From Pelagibius sp. Alg239-R121 (GTDB taxonomy: Bacteria > Pseudomonadota > Alphaproteobacteria > Kiloniellales > Kiloniellaceae): a stretch of 64,000 nt of DNA. The notes below the pieces were generated by a model, which did no database searches, was not told the origin of the DNA, and saw only the letters and a list, made by a program, of their open reading frames with translations. Location of the stretch: positions 62,001 through 126,000 of the forward strand of contig NZ_CAMZOF010000002.1 in NCBI RefSeq assembly GCF_947331435.1. The letters run 5' to 3'. A program made the translations under genes and the position numbers. Positions 54,880 through 63,085 of the stretch are shown in pieces. Positions within the stretch are counted from its first letter, which is position 1. Each line of letters starts with the position of its first letter.

Positions 54880-55616
54880 CTGCACGCCAAGATCGGATAT
54901 CCCTCTCGGCCGTGGAAAAATCCTGGCAGAGTGCCGATCGCCGCTTTGAGCTGCACATTCCGGACTTTAGCCTTGCCGCCGGCGAGATTGCTATCCTGAC
55001 CGGGCTGAATGGAACGGGCAAAACCACACTTCTGGAGTTGATCGGTCTGGCTTCCTGCCCGGACAGGGGGCGAATCGAGCTCGCGCTCGAACCAGGCCCG
55101 CGACAGGACGTTTCGCGCCTCTGGTCGCATTCCAAATTCAAAGAACTCGCGTCGCTTCGGGCAACTGGTTTCGGCTATGTCCTGCAATCGATTCACCTGC
55201 TGCCCTTTCTCTCGGTCCGGGAGAATGCCGAATTTACTCAGAAAGCCGCAGGCCGCATTGATTCTGCACACCTTGACCATCTGTTCGATGCACTCGGACT
55301 CACTGGACGCGAGAGCGCGTTACCGGAGACGCTTTCGCCAGGTCTGCGACAACGCGCAGCCGTGGCCCGTGCGCTGGCGCACCGGCCACGGTTTATTGTT
55401 GCTGACGAGCCGACGGCGGCGTTGGATCCGGAAGGCGGCGAAGCGGTGATCGCGCTTCTACTGTCCCTCGCTCGGAACGAGGGTGCAGCAGCCATCTTGT
55501 CCACTCATCAACGCGGACAAATGGATCTTAAAGACGTTACGCGGATCCAAACCCGGCAGGTTTCGGATTCCCGACCGGGTGTGATCCGGGCGGTGCTCGA
55601 AAGGGAGGCCGCGTGA
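54876..55616 (+). CDS. ABC transporter ATP-binding protein (LolD/MacB class, TagT-like)
   Basis: 246 residues, GTG start in a four-base overlap. Walker A GLNGTGKTTL (near 44), signature LSPGLRQRAAVARAL (near 150) and Walker B FIVADEPTAALDPE (near 172) are intact, so it should hydrolyse ATP. The sequence is closest in style to LolD/MacB ATPases that drive lipoprotein transfer or mechanotransmission rather than solute import. With the next gene it forms an ABC pair equal in size to TagT/TagS of the Pseudomonas H1 type VI system. The stop and the permease start overlap by four bases. Confidence 0.88.
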   Translation: MTARQDRISLSAVEKSWQSADRRFELHIPDFSLAAGEIAILTGLNGTGKTTLLELIGLASCPDRGRIELALEPGPRQDVSRLWSHSKFKELASLRATGFGYVLQSIHLLPFLSVRENAEFTQKAAGRIDSAHLDHLFDALGLTGRESALPETLSPGLRQRAAVARALAHRPRFIVADEPTAALDPEGGEAVIALLLSLARNEGAAAILSTHQRGQMDLKDVTRIQTRQVSDSRPGVIRAVLEREAA

Positions 55617-56815
55617 TCTCGCTTCGCCTGGCGTTCGCCGATATCCGTCATGACGCTGTACATTTCCTCTGTGCGGTGATTCTCATCGCTGCGATGATCG
55701 GGCCGCTTCTCGTCTTGTTGGGAGTCAAGGTTGGTGCGGTCACGGTACTATTGTCGGACCTGCGTGACAGCCCGGACAATCTTGGAATTTTTATCGAAGG
55801 CGCACATGAGTTTTCTGCGGAGGACGTCGAACGCGTTCGCGCACTCCCTGGCGTCGGGTTTGCTGAAGGCCAGAATATCGTCACAACAACCGGGCGGCTG
55901 GCGCTTCAAAAGCTGCCCGATGGAAATCGCTCGATCAGCGGTGGATACGGTACGACAGGCGCAGGGGACCCTTTGACGGAACTCGGCGGCACACTGGCTG
56001 GAGATGAACTGCTTCTGAGCGAAGCCTTCGCACGACGCCTTCGGGTCGAGGCTGGCGATAGGGTTGCGATCCTGCTCGAGCGCGGGCCTCCTCACACCGG
56101 CGCGATCGAGCCGGAGTTCAAAGTGTTGAAGGTCCTGCCGGATGAGACGATTACCGGCAACTATGTTCTTCTATCGGCTGACACGGTTGCCTGGATCGAA
56201 GCCTATGGCTTTGGCTACGCAGTTCCGGCCTGGAGTGTTTCTGAGGGATTGCCTCTGTCGGAGCGCCAAGATTCCTTTGAGAAGATCCGGATCTATGCAG
56301 TTGATCTCTCCGTGCTTCCCGACCTAGCGCGGCGGTTGGAAGAAATACTTGGTGTCCAGACCAGTTCCCGCGCTCGCGAGGTTCTCGCGATCCTGAAGCT
56401 TGAAAGCAACCTGAATGCAGCACTGAGTTTTGTCGCCGGTGCCGGCGTGATCGGCCTGTTCTTCGTTCTTATGGCGCATTTCTGGAGCGCGGTGCGGCGC
56501 AAACGGCTGAGTTGGAGCATGTTGAGTCTGATGGGAATGGCTCCGATTGCGCTGGCGGCCGTGCCAGTGACGCAGGCTGCATTGGTTTCCCTGGCAGGAT
56601 TCGCCGGAGGCCTGCTGGTCTATCTCGTCGTCGAACGCACGATCGGGGCTTGGTTTGGTGCTGTGCTCGGGGGCGTGGAACGCGTGGCGATCCTGCCGGT
56701 CGACCAGGCCGTTCTGGTCGGTGTTGGCGTTGTCGCGATCTCAGTGTCCTCGTCTGCTGCGGCGGGTTACGCAATTATGCGTACCGACCCAGCCGCAATC
56801 ATCAGGAGTTCGTGA
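55613..56815 (+). CDS. ABC transporter permease (FtsX/LolE/MacB class, TagS-like)
   Basis: 400 residues, GTG start overlapping the ATPase stop. Topology is one N-terminal helix (about 18-42), a large periplasmic domain (about 43-265) and three C-terminal helices (about 268-290, 305-345, 360-385), exactly the FtsX/LolC/E layout. Such permeases move lipoproteins out of the membrane or relay ATPase motion to periplasmic partners. Two lipoproteins and a SUMF1-like protein encoded next are its likely clients. The length equals that of TagS as I recall it. Confidence 0.85.
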   Translation: MISLRLAFADIRHDAVHFLCAVILIAAMIGPLLVLLGVKVGAVTVLLSDLRDSPDNLGIFIEGAHEFSAEDVERVRALPGVGFAEGQNIVTTTGRLALQKLPDGNRSISGGYGTTGAGDPLTELGGTLAGDELLLSEAFARRLRVEAGDRVAILLERGPPHTGAIEPEFKVLKVLPDETITGNYVLLSADTVAWIEAYGFGYAVPAWSVSEGLPLSERQDSFEKIRIYAVDLSVLPDLARRLEEILGVQTSSRAREVLAILKLESNLNAALSFVAGAGVIGLFFVLMAHFWSAVRRKRLSWSMLSLMGMAPIALAAVPVTQAALVSLAGFAGGLLVYLVVERTIGAWFGAVLGGVERVAILPVDQAVLVGVGVVAISVSSSAAAGYAIMRTDPAAIIRSS

Positions 56816-56816
56816 A

Positions 56817-58463
56817 TTGCGGTTATTACTCATTCTTGGCTTGGCAGTCATTTCCAGCTCCCATGCTGCCGCAGAAGTGAAAATCACCTGGACGCCCGAG
56901 GAGTATGACCCGGCACCGACCTTGGAGAGTTCAATTCCCAAGGCTGATCTAATTATGCCGATCCCTTGTGGCGGGGCGATGGCCCTAATGCGAATTGACA
57001 CTGAAGCCAGGGCCGATGACCCGCTTGACGATCAACGCTTTCGGATGGGCGCACCGGATATTGCACGGGCCCCCTATCAATATACCCGAAACGCGTACAT
57101 TCGCGGCGCTTTCCCTAATAAGGATACCAATACGACTCATTATTTTCTGGGGCGTTACGAAGTAACGCACAGCCAGTACAAAGCGGTTATGGCGTGGGCA
57201 CAAGACAAGGACTGCCCTGAAAGAAATCCTGACGAGGGCGATCTGCCAATTACCAATATCAGTTGGTTCGATGCACAGCTCTTTACGGCGAACTTGAGTG
57301 AATGGAGCCGTGCAAACCTGCCAGACCTGATCCCCAGAACCGAAGGAAAGATGGGTTTTTATCGTTTGCCCAGCGAAGCGGAATGGGAGTATGCCGCGCG
57401 CGGTGGACGCACGGCGGGCGACACCGCAGCCTTTAACGCGCGGCGGTTTCCAATGGACGGTCCTCTCAAGGAATATGCCTGGTATGAAGGGCGGGTCTCA
57501 TCGCGAGGGGAGATTCAATATTTTGGTGGCTTGAAGCCGAACCCGCTTGGCCTCTACGACATTTACGGCAATGCCGAAGAAATGGTTTTTGAACTTTTTA
57601 CGCTGAATAGCGGCGGGCGGCGTCACGGTCAGTTCGGTGGATTTGTCGCCCGCGGTGGTTCGTTCGCGTCCAAATCCTCCGAAATTGGTTCGGCAACACG
57701 GTCCGAATATCCCTTTTACCAGATTGGTCAAGCGCCGCCGGTTCGTTTCGGCAAGATCGGGATGCGTGTAGCGCTTGCCAACTTCATTCTCAGTTCGGAC
57801 CGCGTGATTCATGCCGTGGAAGATGCCTGGGAGCGGGAGCTCGACCCTGCTGACAAGGACGACCCGCGCGCTTTGATTTCGAGGATGGTCGAGGAAGAAC
57901 TGGAGCTTTCGAAACGTTCCGAACTCGAAAGTGTCCAGAGTGCCCTGGTTAACGCGCTCCGCGAAGGTGAAGAGGCCACCGCGCTTGCCATGCAGCGCGC
58001 CGTTTTCAGCGGTGCTGCCATCCTGCGGGCGATGAAGAATCAACGCGCCCGGGGTAGGAATGTTCAGCAACGCGTTGCCTGGGCGGAAAACGAAGCCATC
58101 CAACTTCAAAAAGAGCTTGAAGAGGCGCGCGCGCGTTCCGCCAGTGAAGGCGTGTTAAAGACCTATCGGGAAACGATCGAATCCACCTCCGATACCCTGG
58201 TAGCCGCTCAACGCCGTCTCTCGGATATTAATCGTGACCTTGAAATCGATGGGACCAACTACGTCGCTACGCTGGAGGCGGTATACGTTTCGTCGACCCA
58301 GGAAACGCTTCGCCGCGAGGCGGACTTACTTCTTGTGGAAATGGATCGGACAGATCAGCTTCCGATGGTGGAACCGGTCGAACAATTCGTTGCACTTGTT
58401 GAAGCCTACCGTGAAAACCCATCAATGACTCGTTCCGAAATTCTTGCATTTGGAGCGGAGTAA
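56817..58463 (+). CDS. Exported SUMF1/FGE-fold protein with C-terminal coiled coil (TagR-like)
   Basis: 548 residues from a TTG at 56817, chosen because AGGAG lies eight bases upstream and a signal peptide (MRLLLILGLAVISSSHAAA) begins there. Residues about 30-320 have the formylglycine-generating-enzyme fold: YFLGRYEVTHSQYKAVM, ISWFDAQLF, YRLPSEAEWEYAARGG, GLYDIYGNAEEMV, ARGGSF. The active-site cysteine pair after GGSF is absent (ASKSSEIGSATRSE), so it should not generate formylglycine. A coiled coil fills about 330-520. It resembles TagR, a non-catalytic FGE-fold protein of type VI systems, but is longer. It follows its ABC permease directly. Confidence 0.82.
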   Translation: MRLLLILGLAVISSSHAAAEVKITWTPEEYDPAPTLESSIPKADLIMPIPCGGAMALMRIDTEARADDPLDDQRFRMGAPDIARAPYQYTRNAYIRGAFPNKDTNTTHYFLGRYEVTHSQYKAVMAWAQDKDCPERNPDEGDLPITNISWFDAQLFTANLSEWSRANLPDLIPRTEGKMGFYRLPSEAEWEYAARGGRTAGDTAAFNARRFPMDGPLKEYAWYEGRVSSRGEIQYFGGLKPNPLGLYDIYGNAEEMVFELFTLNSGGRRHGQFGGFVARGGSFASKSSEIGSATRSEYPFYQIGQAPPVRFGKIGMRVALANFILSSDRVIHAVEDAWERELDPADKDDPRALISRMVEEELELSKRSELESVQSALVNALREGEEATALAMQRAVFSGAAILRAMKNQRARGRNVQQRVAWAENEAIQLQKELEEARARSASEGVLKTYRETIESTSDTLVAAQRRLSDINRDLEIDGTNYVATLEAVYVSSTQETLRREADLLLVEMDRTDQLPMVEPVEQFVALVEAYRENPSMTRSEILAFGAE

Positions 58464-58525
58464 TGGATCGGTATGGCTATTTTTTTGTCATGTCAGATAC
58501 AACTAATGGTTTGGGGAACAAAATC

Positions 58526-59293
58526 ATGAAGCCGATAAGTCGTTTTCGAACAGCTGCCGTAGCAGCCCCTCTTGCTCTCTCGCTACTTCTTCAAGGCTGC
58601 ACAGGGACAAATCCCATTAAGGATGTGGAACGAGTCTTTACCGGCATTCCCACCGAAGAGCGGCCGGGCATGACAGAGGAACAGCGCCGGCTGGTGAGGT
58701 TGGCGGCAGAGTCTGAGCGGATACGCGGGCAGGCTTTGCTTGGCGGCGCCGTTGTGGGCGGCGTGCTGGGTGCTCTTATCTGCGAGGATACCCTGTCACT
58801 CTGCACAGCAGGAGTCGCAGTCGGCGGGGCTACGATCGGTTACTTCGCAGGCTATTACTTTGCGAAGAAAAAAGAGGACGCCGAAGCGGAGCAAAAGGGA
58901 ATTCAGGCCTCCATCGATGGCGCTAATTCTTCGCTCAGTTTTTACCAGGCCCGTGCCGACGCATCTGCCGCTGTCGTGCGCCAGGCACGCGCGCGCATCA
59001 GCCGCCTCAACGAGAGCTCATTGGCGACCGAGGCGCAACGAAAGGCCTACGCGATGGAGGTTGAAACGATGGAGGAAGATCGGGACCGAATCGGCGGTAT
59101 GGTGTCGCAGTTGAGTGCCGACATCACCTTTATGGAAGCCGAAATCGATGGGCGGCAAAGCTTTGCCAATGAAGACACGAGCGATCTCGAAGAGCAGAAG
59201 GTCGCGCTTGAAAAAATCAATAACCGCATGCGCGAGCAGCTAAAAAATATGAACGCGGAGCTCGACCGGGTTCCCGAGGAAGTGACAAGCTGA
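58526..59293 (+). CDS. Glycine-zipper, coiled-coil lipoprotein (TagQ-like position)
   Basis: 255 residues from the ATG at 58526, which has GGGGA eight bases upstream; an overlapping ATG at 58463 adds 21 residues. The lipobox LLLQGC puts the acylated cysteine at 25. A glycine-rich membrane-inserting stretch (GGAVVGGVLGALICED, then GVAVGGATIGYFAG) occupies about 70-115, and a long coiled coil follows to the end. It is probably an outer-membrane or periplasmic lipoprotein served by the adjacent Lol-type ABC pair. By order it takes the place of TagQ, although I see no sequence similarity to claim. Confidence 0.72.
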   Translation: MKPISRFRTAAVAAPLALSLLLQGCTGTNPIKDVERVFTGIPTEERPGMTEEQRRLVRLAAESERIRGQALLGGAVVGGVLGALICEDTLSLCTAGVAVGGATIGYFAGYYFAKKKEDAEAEQKGIQASIDGANSSLSFYQARADASAAVVRQARARISRLNESSLATEAQRKAYAMEVETMEEDRDRIGGMVSQLSADITFMEAEIDGRQSFANEDTSDLEEQKVALEKINNRMREQLKNMNAELDRVPEEVTS

Positions 59294-59877
59294 TGAACAT
59301 TCTGTCGAATCATTCAGATGGTCTGCACCTTGCGGAGGCGGGAAGCTCCCTGCGCAGCATGACAAAATGGCTTTCCGTGTTGCTGTTGGGCCTGGGTGTT
59401 TCCGGCTGTGCAACACAGGGTCCACCCTGCAGTTATGACTTTCGAAAGCAGGAGCTTATCGGCGCGGCGACCAGCGTCCTGACGGACGAGTATCAACGCT
59501 GCACGGATCACCTCCTGGAAAAGCTCGCAGACCTGCAAGTCGCGGTCGCCAAAGCCGAGCGCGATGCCGATCGTCTGGATAACCTCGCCAAAAGTTCGGC
59601 TGACGAAGAACGTGAAGCAATGGAGCGTCTTGCTGAGGTCAATCGTGATTCACGAGGAGCACTCGATGATCTCAATCGCCTTCGGGCACAGAATAAACAG
59701 GACCGGAGCAGACTTAGCGAACTGGTCGCACAGCAAGAGAAGCTCGAGGAACAAAAAACGGTCGTGACCGCCTCTGCCCTCGACGGGAATGCTGCGAACC
59801 TCAATGCTGAGATTGCGGCTTTGCAGCGCCAGCAGCGCAGCCTGAGAGAAGCCATCAACTCGGAGCTGAGTTCATGA
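59293..59877 (+). CDS. Small coiled-coil lipoprotein
   Basis: 194 residues from an ATG in a TGATG overlap with the previous stop, with GAGGAAG upstream; an internal ATG at 59359 would place the lipobox more conventionally. LSVLLLGLGVSGC gives the acylated cysteine, and the rest is almost entirely charged coiled coil (KLADLQVAVAKAERDADRL onward). It probably pairs with the neighbouring coiled-coil lipoprotein or with the SUMF1-like protein's coiled coil to form a periplasmic rod. The family is not recognised. Confidence 0.68.
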   Translation: MNILSNHSDGLHLAEAGSSLRSMTKWLSVLLLGLGVSGCATQGPPCSYDFRKQELIGAATSVLTDEYQRCTDHLLEKLADLQVAVAKAERDADRLDNLAKSSADEEREAMERLAEVNRDSRGALDDLNRLRAQNKQDRSRLSELVAQQEKLEEQKTVVTASALDGNAANLNAEIAALQRQQRSLREAINSELSS

Positions 59878-59979
59878 TCTGGACTGTTTTTCGCTGGCGT
59901 TGGGTCGTCCTTGGCTGAAACGGTCAAGAATGTGAATCACCTTCCGAACTATTGAAGCATAGTGTGACCGGAGACCGTT

Positions 59980-62430
59980 TTGGCTGAGCAGAGAATCACC
60001 CGTTCGACACTAGGAGGCCTTCGCCCGCTTGGCGGACCGGGCGACAGGTCATACGAGTTTATCTCGCAGATGTTGGACAGCGCCCTGGGGCCTCGGCATG
60101 CAGCCTTGTTCGCTGAGCCCGTTCCGACGCAGGACGGCCGGATCGTCGATTGGGTGAGCCCCTTATTGGGGACGGTACAGCCATTCGAAAAGCTCCCCGC
60201 GGCACAGGCGAAAGCCTTAAGGGACGAGCTGCGGGATATGGTTGCCGAAATTCGCAGCCTCATACAACGGCTCGAAGCTGCGGGCGATCAGGATGCGCGC
60301 CGGCGGGCCAAGGCGCTCCAGAACGCTTTGGTCATTCCGGACGTTGCCTGCTTGTACCGGGTTGGGGATCAACCGGTTCTAATCCGCTGGGCGTACCAAC
60401 GGGAAGACGCCGGGCCGAATGACGATATTCTCTCTCAGCTCATATCGACGGAACCCGTGTCTAAGGTCGTCGCGGAATTCGTCCCCGATCGAAAAGGTGT
60501 TGTGGTCGGTCGATCGGCCAGTGCTGGAAATGTCGTTCTTGATCACCCCGGTATTTCGCAGCGACACGCACTTTATACAGTCGAAGACGGCGGCCTAGTC
60601 GTCCGAGATCTCGGGAGCGAAACCGGAACTTTCGTTAACGGGGTTCGACTCAAGGGGCCCCAAAAAGTCGGCCCCGAAGACAGGGTGGATATCGGTCCTT
60701 ATCGCCTTGACTACGATGGCGAAAGCGTAGAAGTCGACGACCGGGTTTCCGAGGCAGGCCTGTCTCTGCGCAACGTGACAAGGGATGTCAAGATTGCCGG
60801 TCAATCCGAACCCTTGCGGATCCTCGATGACGTTACGCTTGATATCGATGCCGGAGAATTCGTCTGCATCATCGGTCCAAGCGGTTCCGGCAAATCAACC
60901 TTGATGAATGCAATGTCAGGGAGGGTCCGGCCGACAAGCGGCCAAATCACGTTTAACGATTTGGACCTGAACGCACATTTCGACTATTTGAAACAGGTCA
61001 TTGCGATGGTGCCGCAGCACAATCTGCTACACGAACCGCTGACCCTTCGCCGTGCGTTGGGCTATACCGCCCGCCTTCGACTCCCTCCTGATATGTCTGC
61101 AGGCGAACGTGCTGCAATGGTTGATCGCGCTGCAGGCGAAGTCGGGCTCTCGGAACGCCTTGATACGCGTATCGACCGGCTGAGTGGCGGGCAAAAGAAA
61201 CGTTGCAGTCTTGCGAACGAACTGCTCGACAAACCCGCGCTGCTGTTCCTCGATGAAGTCACCAGCGGCTTGGATGAGACCACCGATCTGGCGATCATGG
61301 CGCTGTTGAAGACCATGGCCGACAAAGGCATGACGATCGTCTGCGTGACGCATACGCTCGCAAACATCGAAGCCTATTGCGACCGCTTGATCGTCATGGA
61401 CGTTGGCGGCGTAATGGCCTTTACCGGATCTCCGGCGGAAACGTTGGAATTCTTCGGCGTCCAAAAACTCGGAGAGATCTTTTCGCGGCTTCCGGAACGT
61501 AAACCCTCCGACTGGAGGTCAGCGTTCGAAGCGCAGCACCCGAGGCCCAGTCCTCAGGCTGAAGAGAAATCAACATCCGTTCCGCCGTCACAAGGTTTCA
61601 AGCCCTTTGCAGCTATCAGCCGTGGCTTACGCCAGACCGCTGTGATAGCGCACCGAAACCTTTGGTTGCTCGGCTCGGACACCCAGATTTGGATTATGGC
61701 ACTTGTCCAGAGCACGCTGATCGGCGTCCTTATCGGTTATGCATTTTCCGATTTCGGCCCCGCGACGGCGGTGACGCAATCGAAGGTGTCGTTGCTTTTG
61801 CTTCTTGGCCTCGCCGGCCTTTGGATTGGATGCAGCAGCGCCTCCAAAGACATCGTTGGCGAACTCGAGATTTTTCAACGCGAGAGCGACGTCAACCTCT
61901 TAACTGTCGCCTTTGTTACGTCTAAGTTCCTCGTGACCGCAAGCTTTACGGTGATCCAGGTAAGCATTGTGTTTCTGCTGACATATCTGGTCGCTCAGGA
62001 AATTCCGGGTGACCCGGTCCTGCAATGGAGCTTTGCCGTACTGGCCGCCGTGGCCGGTTGCTGCCTTGGACTGTTGATATCGGCCGTAACCAACACAACC
62101 GAACAGGCAACGACGGTCGTACCTTTAATGCTGGTACCGCAACTCATCCTGTCCGGAATTATCGTACCCTACCTTCCCGAGATCGCCCGCACTCTGTCGG
62201 AAACGACGGTAACGAGTTTCGTATTTGTAGAAGCAATGAAATCCGTTTTCATCGAATCTGATGGCCCCGTATTGATCGCCGATGCTGAAACGGGCCAGAC
62301 CGTCGAGATGGTCGCACGACACTACAGCGAGGGAGCGCAACTGCTCGTACTCCACTCCATTGTTGCCTTGGCACTTACCTTGCAAATTACCTCTTGGCGG
62401 CAGATCCTGCGGCGCAAGCAGTTTGGCTGA
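59980..62430 (+). CDS. FHA-ABC half transporter with shared N-terminal domain
   Basis: 816 residues from a TTG with GGAG six bases upstream. Order of domains: the shared N-domain (1-150; LFAEP, RVGDQPVLIRWA); an FHA domain (about 165-250; VVVGRSASAG, ISQRHA, GTFVNG) that should bind phosphothreonine; an ABC ATPase (about 265-500; GPSGSGKST, LSGGQKKR, LLFLDEVTSGLD); and six membrane helices of the ABC2/ABCG type (about 550-812). The FHA-ABC order recalls mycobacterial Rv1747, which is controlled by kinase phosphorylation. No kinase is encoded here. It ends the 21-kb operon, 102 bases after the lipoprotein gene. Confidence 0.88.
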   Translation: MAEQRITRSTLGGLRPLGGPGDRSYEFISQMLDSALGPRHAALFAEPVPTQDGRIVDWVSPLLGTVQPFEKLPAAQAKALRDELRDMVAEIRSLIQRLEAAGDQDARRRAKALQNALVIPDVACLYRVGDQPVLIRWAYQREDAGPNDDILSQLISTEPVSKVVAEFVPDRKGVVVGRSASAGNVVLDHPGISQRHALYTVEDGGLVVRDLGSETGTFVNGVRLKGPQKVGPEDRVDIGPYRLDYDGESVEVDDRVSEAGLSLRNVTRDVKIAGQSEPLRILDDVTLDIDAGEFVCIIGPSGSGKSTLMNAMSGRVRPTSGQITFNDLDLNAHFDYLKQVIAMVPQHNLLHEPLTLRRALGYTARLRLPPDMSAGERAAMVDRAAGEVGLSERLDTRIDRLSGGQKKRCSLANELLDKPALLFLDEVTSGLDETTDLAIMALLKTMADKGMTIVCVTHTLANIEAYCDRLIVMDVGGVMAFTGSPAETLEFFGVQKLGEIFSRLPERKPSDWRSAFEAQHPRPSPQAEEKSTSVPPSQGFKPFAAISRGLRQTAVIAHRNLWLLGSDTQIWIMALVQSTLIGVLIGYAFSDFGPATAVTQSKVSLLLLLGLAGLWIGCSSASKDIVGELEIFQRESDVNLLTVAFVTSKFLVTASFTVIQVSIVFLLTYLVAQEIPGDPVLQWSFAVLAAVAGCCLGLLISAVTNTTEQATTVVPLMLVPQLILSGIIVPYLPEIARTLSETTVTSFVFVEAMKSVFIESDGPVLIADAETGQTVEMVARHYSEGAQLLVLHSIVALALTLQITSWRQILRRKQFG

Positions 62431-63085
62431 GCTTTGTTAGAGATGAAATCGGATGATGTCATGAAGTGTATTAGCTCCGACCTTATCTGATACTGCACAG
62501 TTGGAGGAGCGAGAGTTACCGGTTTCGATGATAGCACCCTCCCCCACTCCGTAAGTGGATCTTCCACGCCTCTGCGACTCAACGCGAACCCCAAGTATAG
62601 CCAGCCGGTATGGCGGATGACGCTTAGTGGAAATTTATCGCGGGCATAGGAGTTCTTCGGCATGAGGCAACGCCTACGGGCTTGTCATCGATTCGACCAG
62701 CACGTCGCTGTGAAAATGTTTCACCGACAGTCCAATTCTGCGTCCCAGGTTAATTTCATCTAACAATGCCCTCCTGCTTTGCGCGTATCACTTGAACTTT
62801 AGAAGCGTGTGATCGTTTCCGGCGCCCTGTTGTTTGATCGCTTTCATTGCCGGATCGAAGGGGATCAGCCGCGCCAGTCCGCGGTTTTGGCGTTTACGTC
62901 CTTCAGGCACTCATTGCTCCAAGACACCCCGTAACCACTTCTCCCGTAACAGAGCATAAAGAGAAATCCCGCGCATCCCGTCACGAAAAATCACAGTTAA
63001 TTTACATGTTTCATCAGTCGGTTACGCGAATTTTTGCCGTGTTCGTGTGTTTACGTCGGTGTTGAATCATTAACTGGAGCGAACC
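62431..63085. other. Intergenic region between the 21-kb operon and the LysR gene
   Basis: About 650 bases. The first half holds an IS6-type transposase fragment on the minus strand (62514-62663). The rest shows no supported gene; short frames near 62847-63065 have no recognisable motif. It should contain the LysR promoter, which probably lies in the AT-rich part near 62990-63070. Confidence 0.4.
62514..62663 (-). pseudogene. N-terminal fragment of an IS6-family transposase
   Basis: About 50 residues (YARDKFPLSVIRHTGWLYLG, then FALSRRGVEDPLTEWGRVLS) follow the pattern of IS6-family transposase starts, which read roughly RFP..VI.HA.WLYLRF.LSYRDVEDLLAERG. The DDE catalytic region is absent and no terminal repeats were recognised, so this is a relic. 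Confidence 0.5.

Noticed and set aside
56817-58463. Active formylglycine-generating or sulfoxide-synthase enzyme
   Set aside because: The FGE fold is clear, but the cysteine pair following GGSF is absent and no sulfatase gene is near.
41488-62430. Operon as a type VI secretion cluster
   Set aside because: Tag-like and FHA parts are present, but no sheath, tube, baseplate, ClpV, TssJLM or VgrG/PAAR gene was seen.
62847-63065. 72-codon frame between the IS6 scrap and the LysR gene
   Set aside because: It ends just before the LysR start and has no motif; the stretch fits a promoter better.
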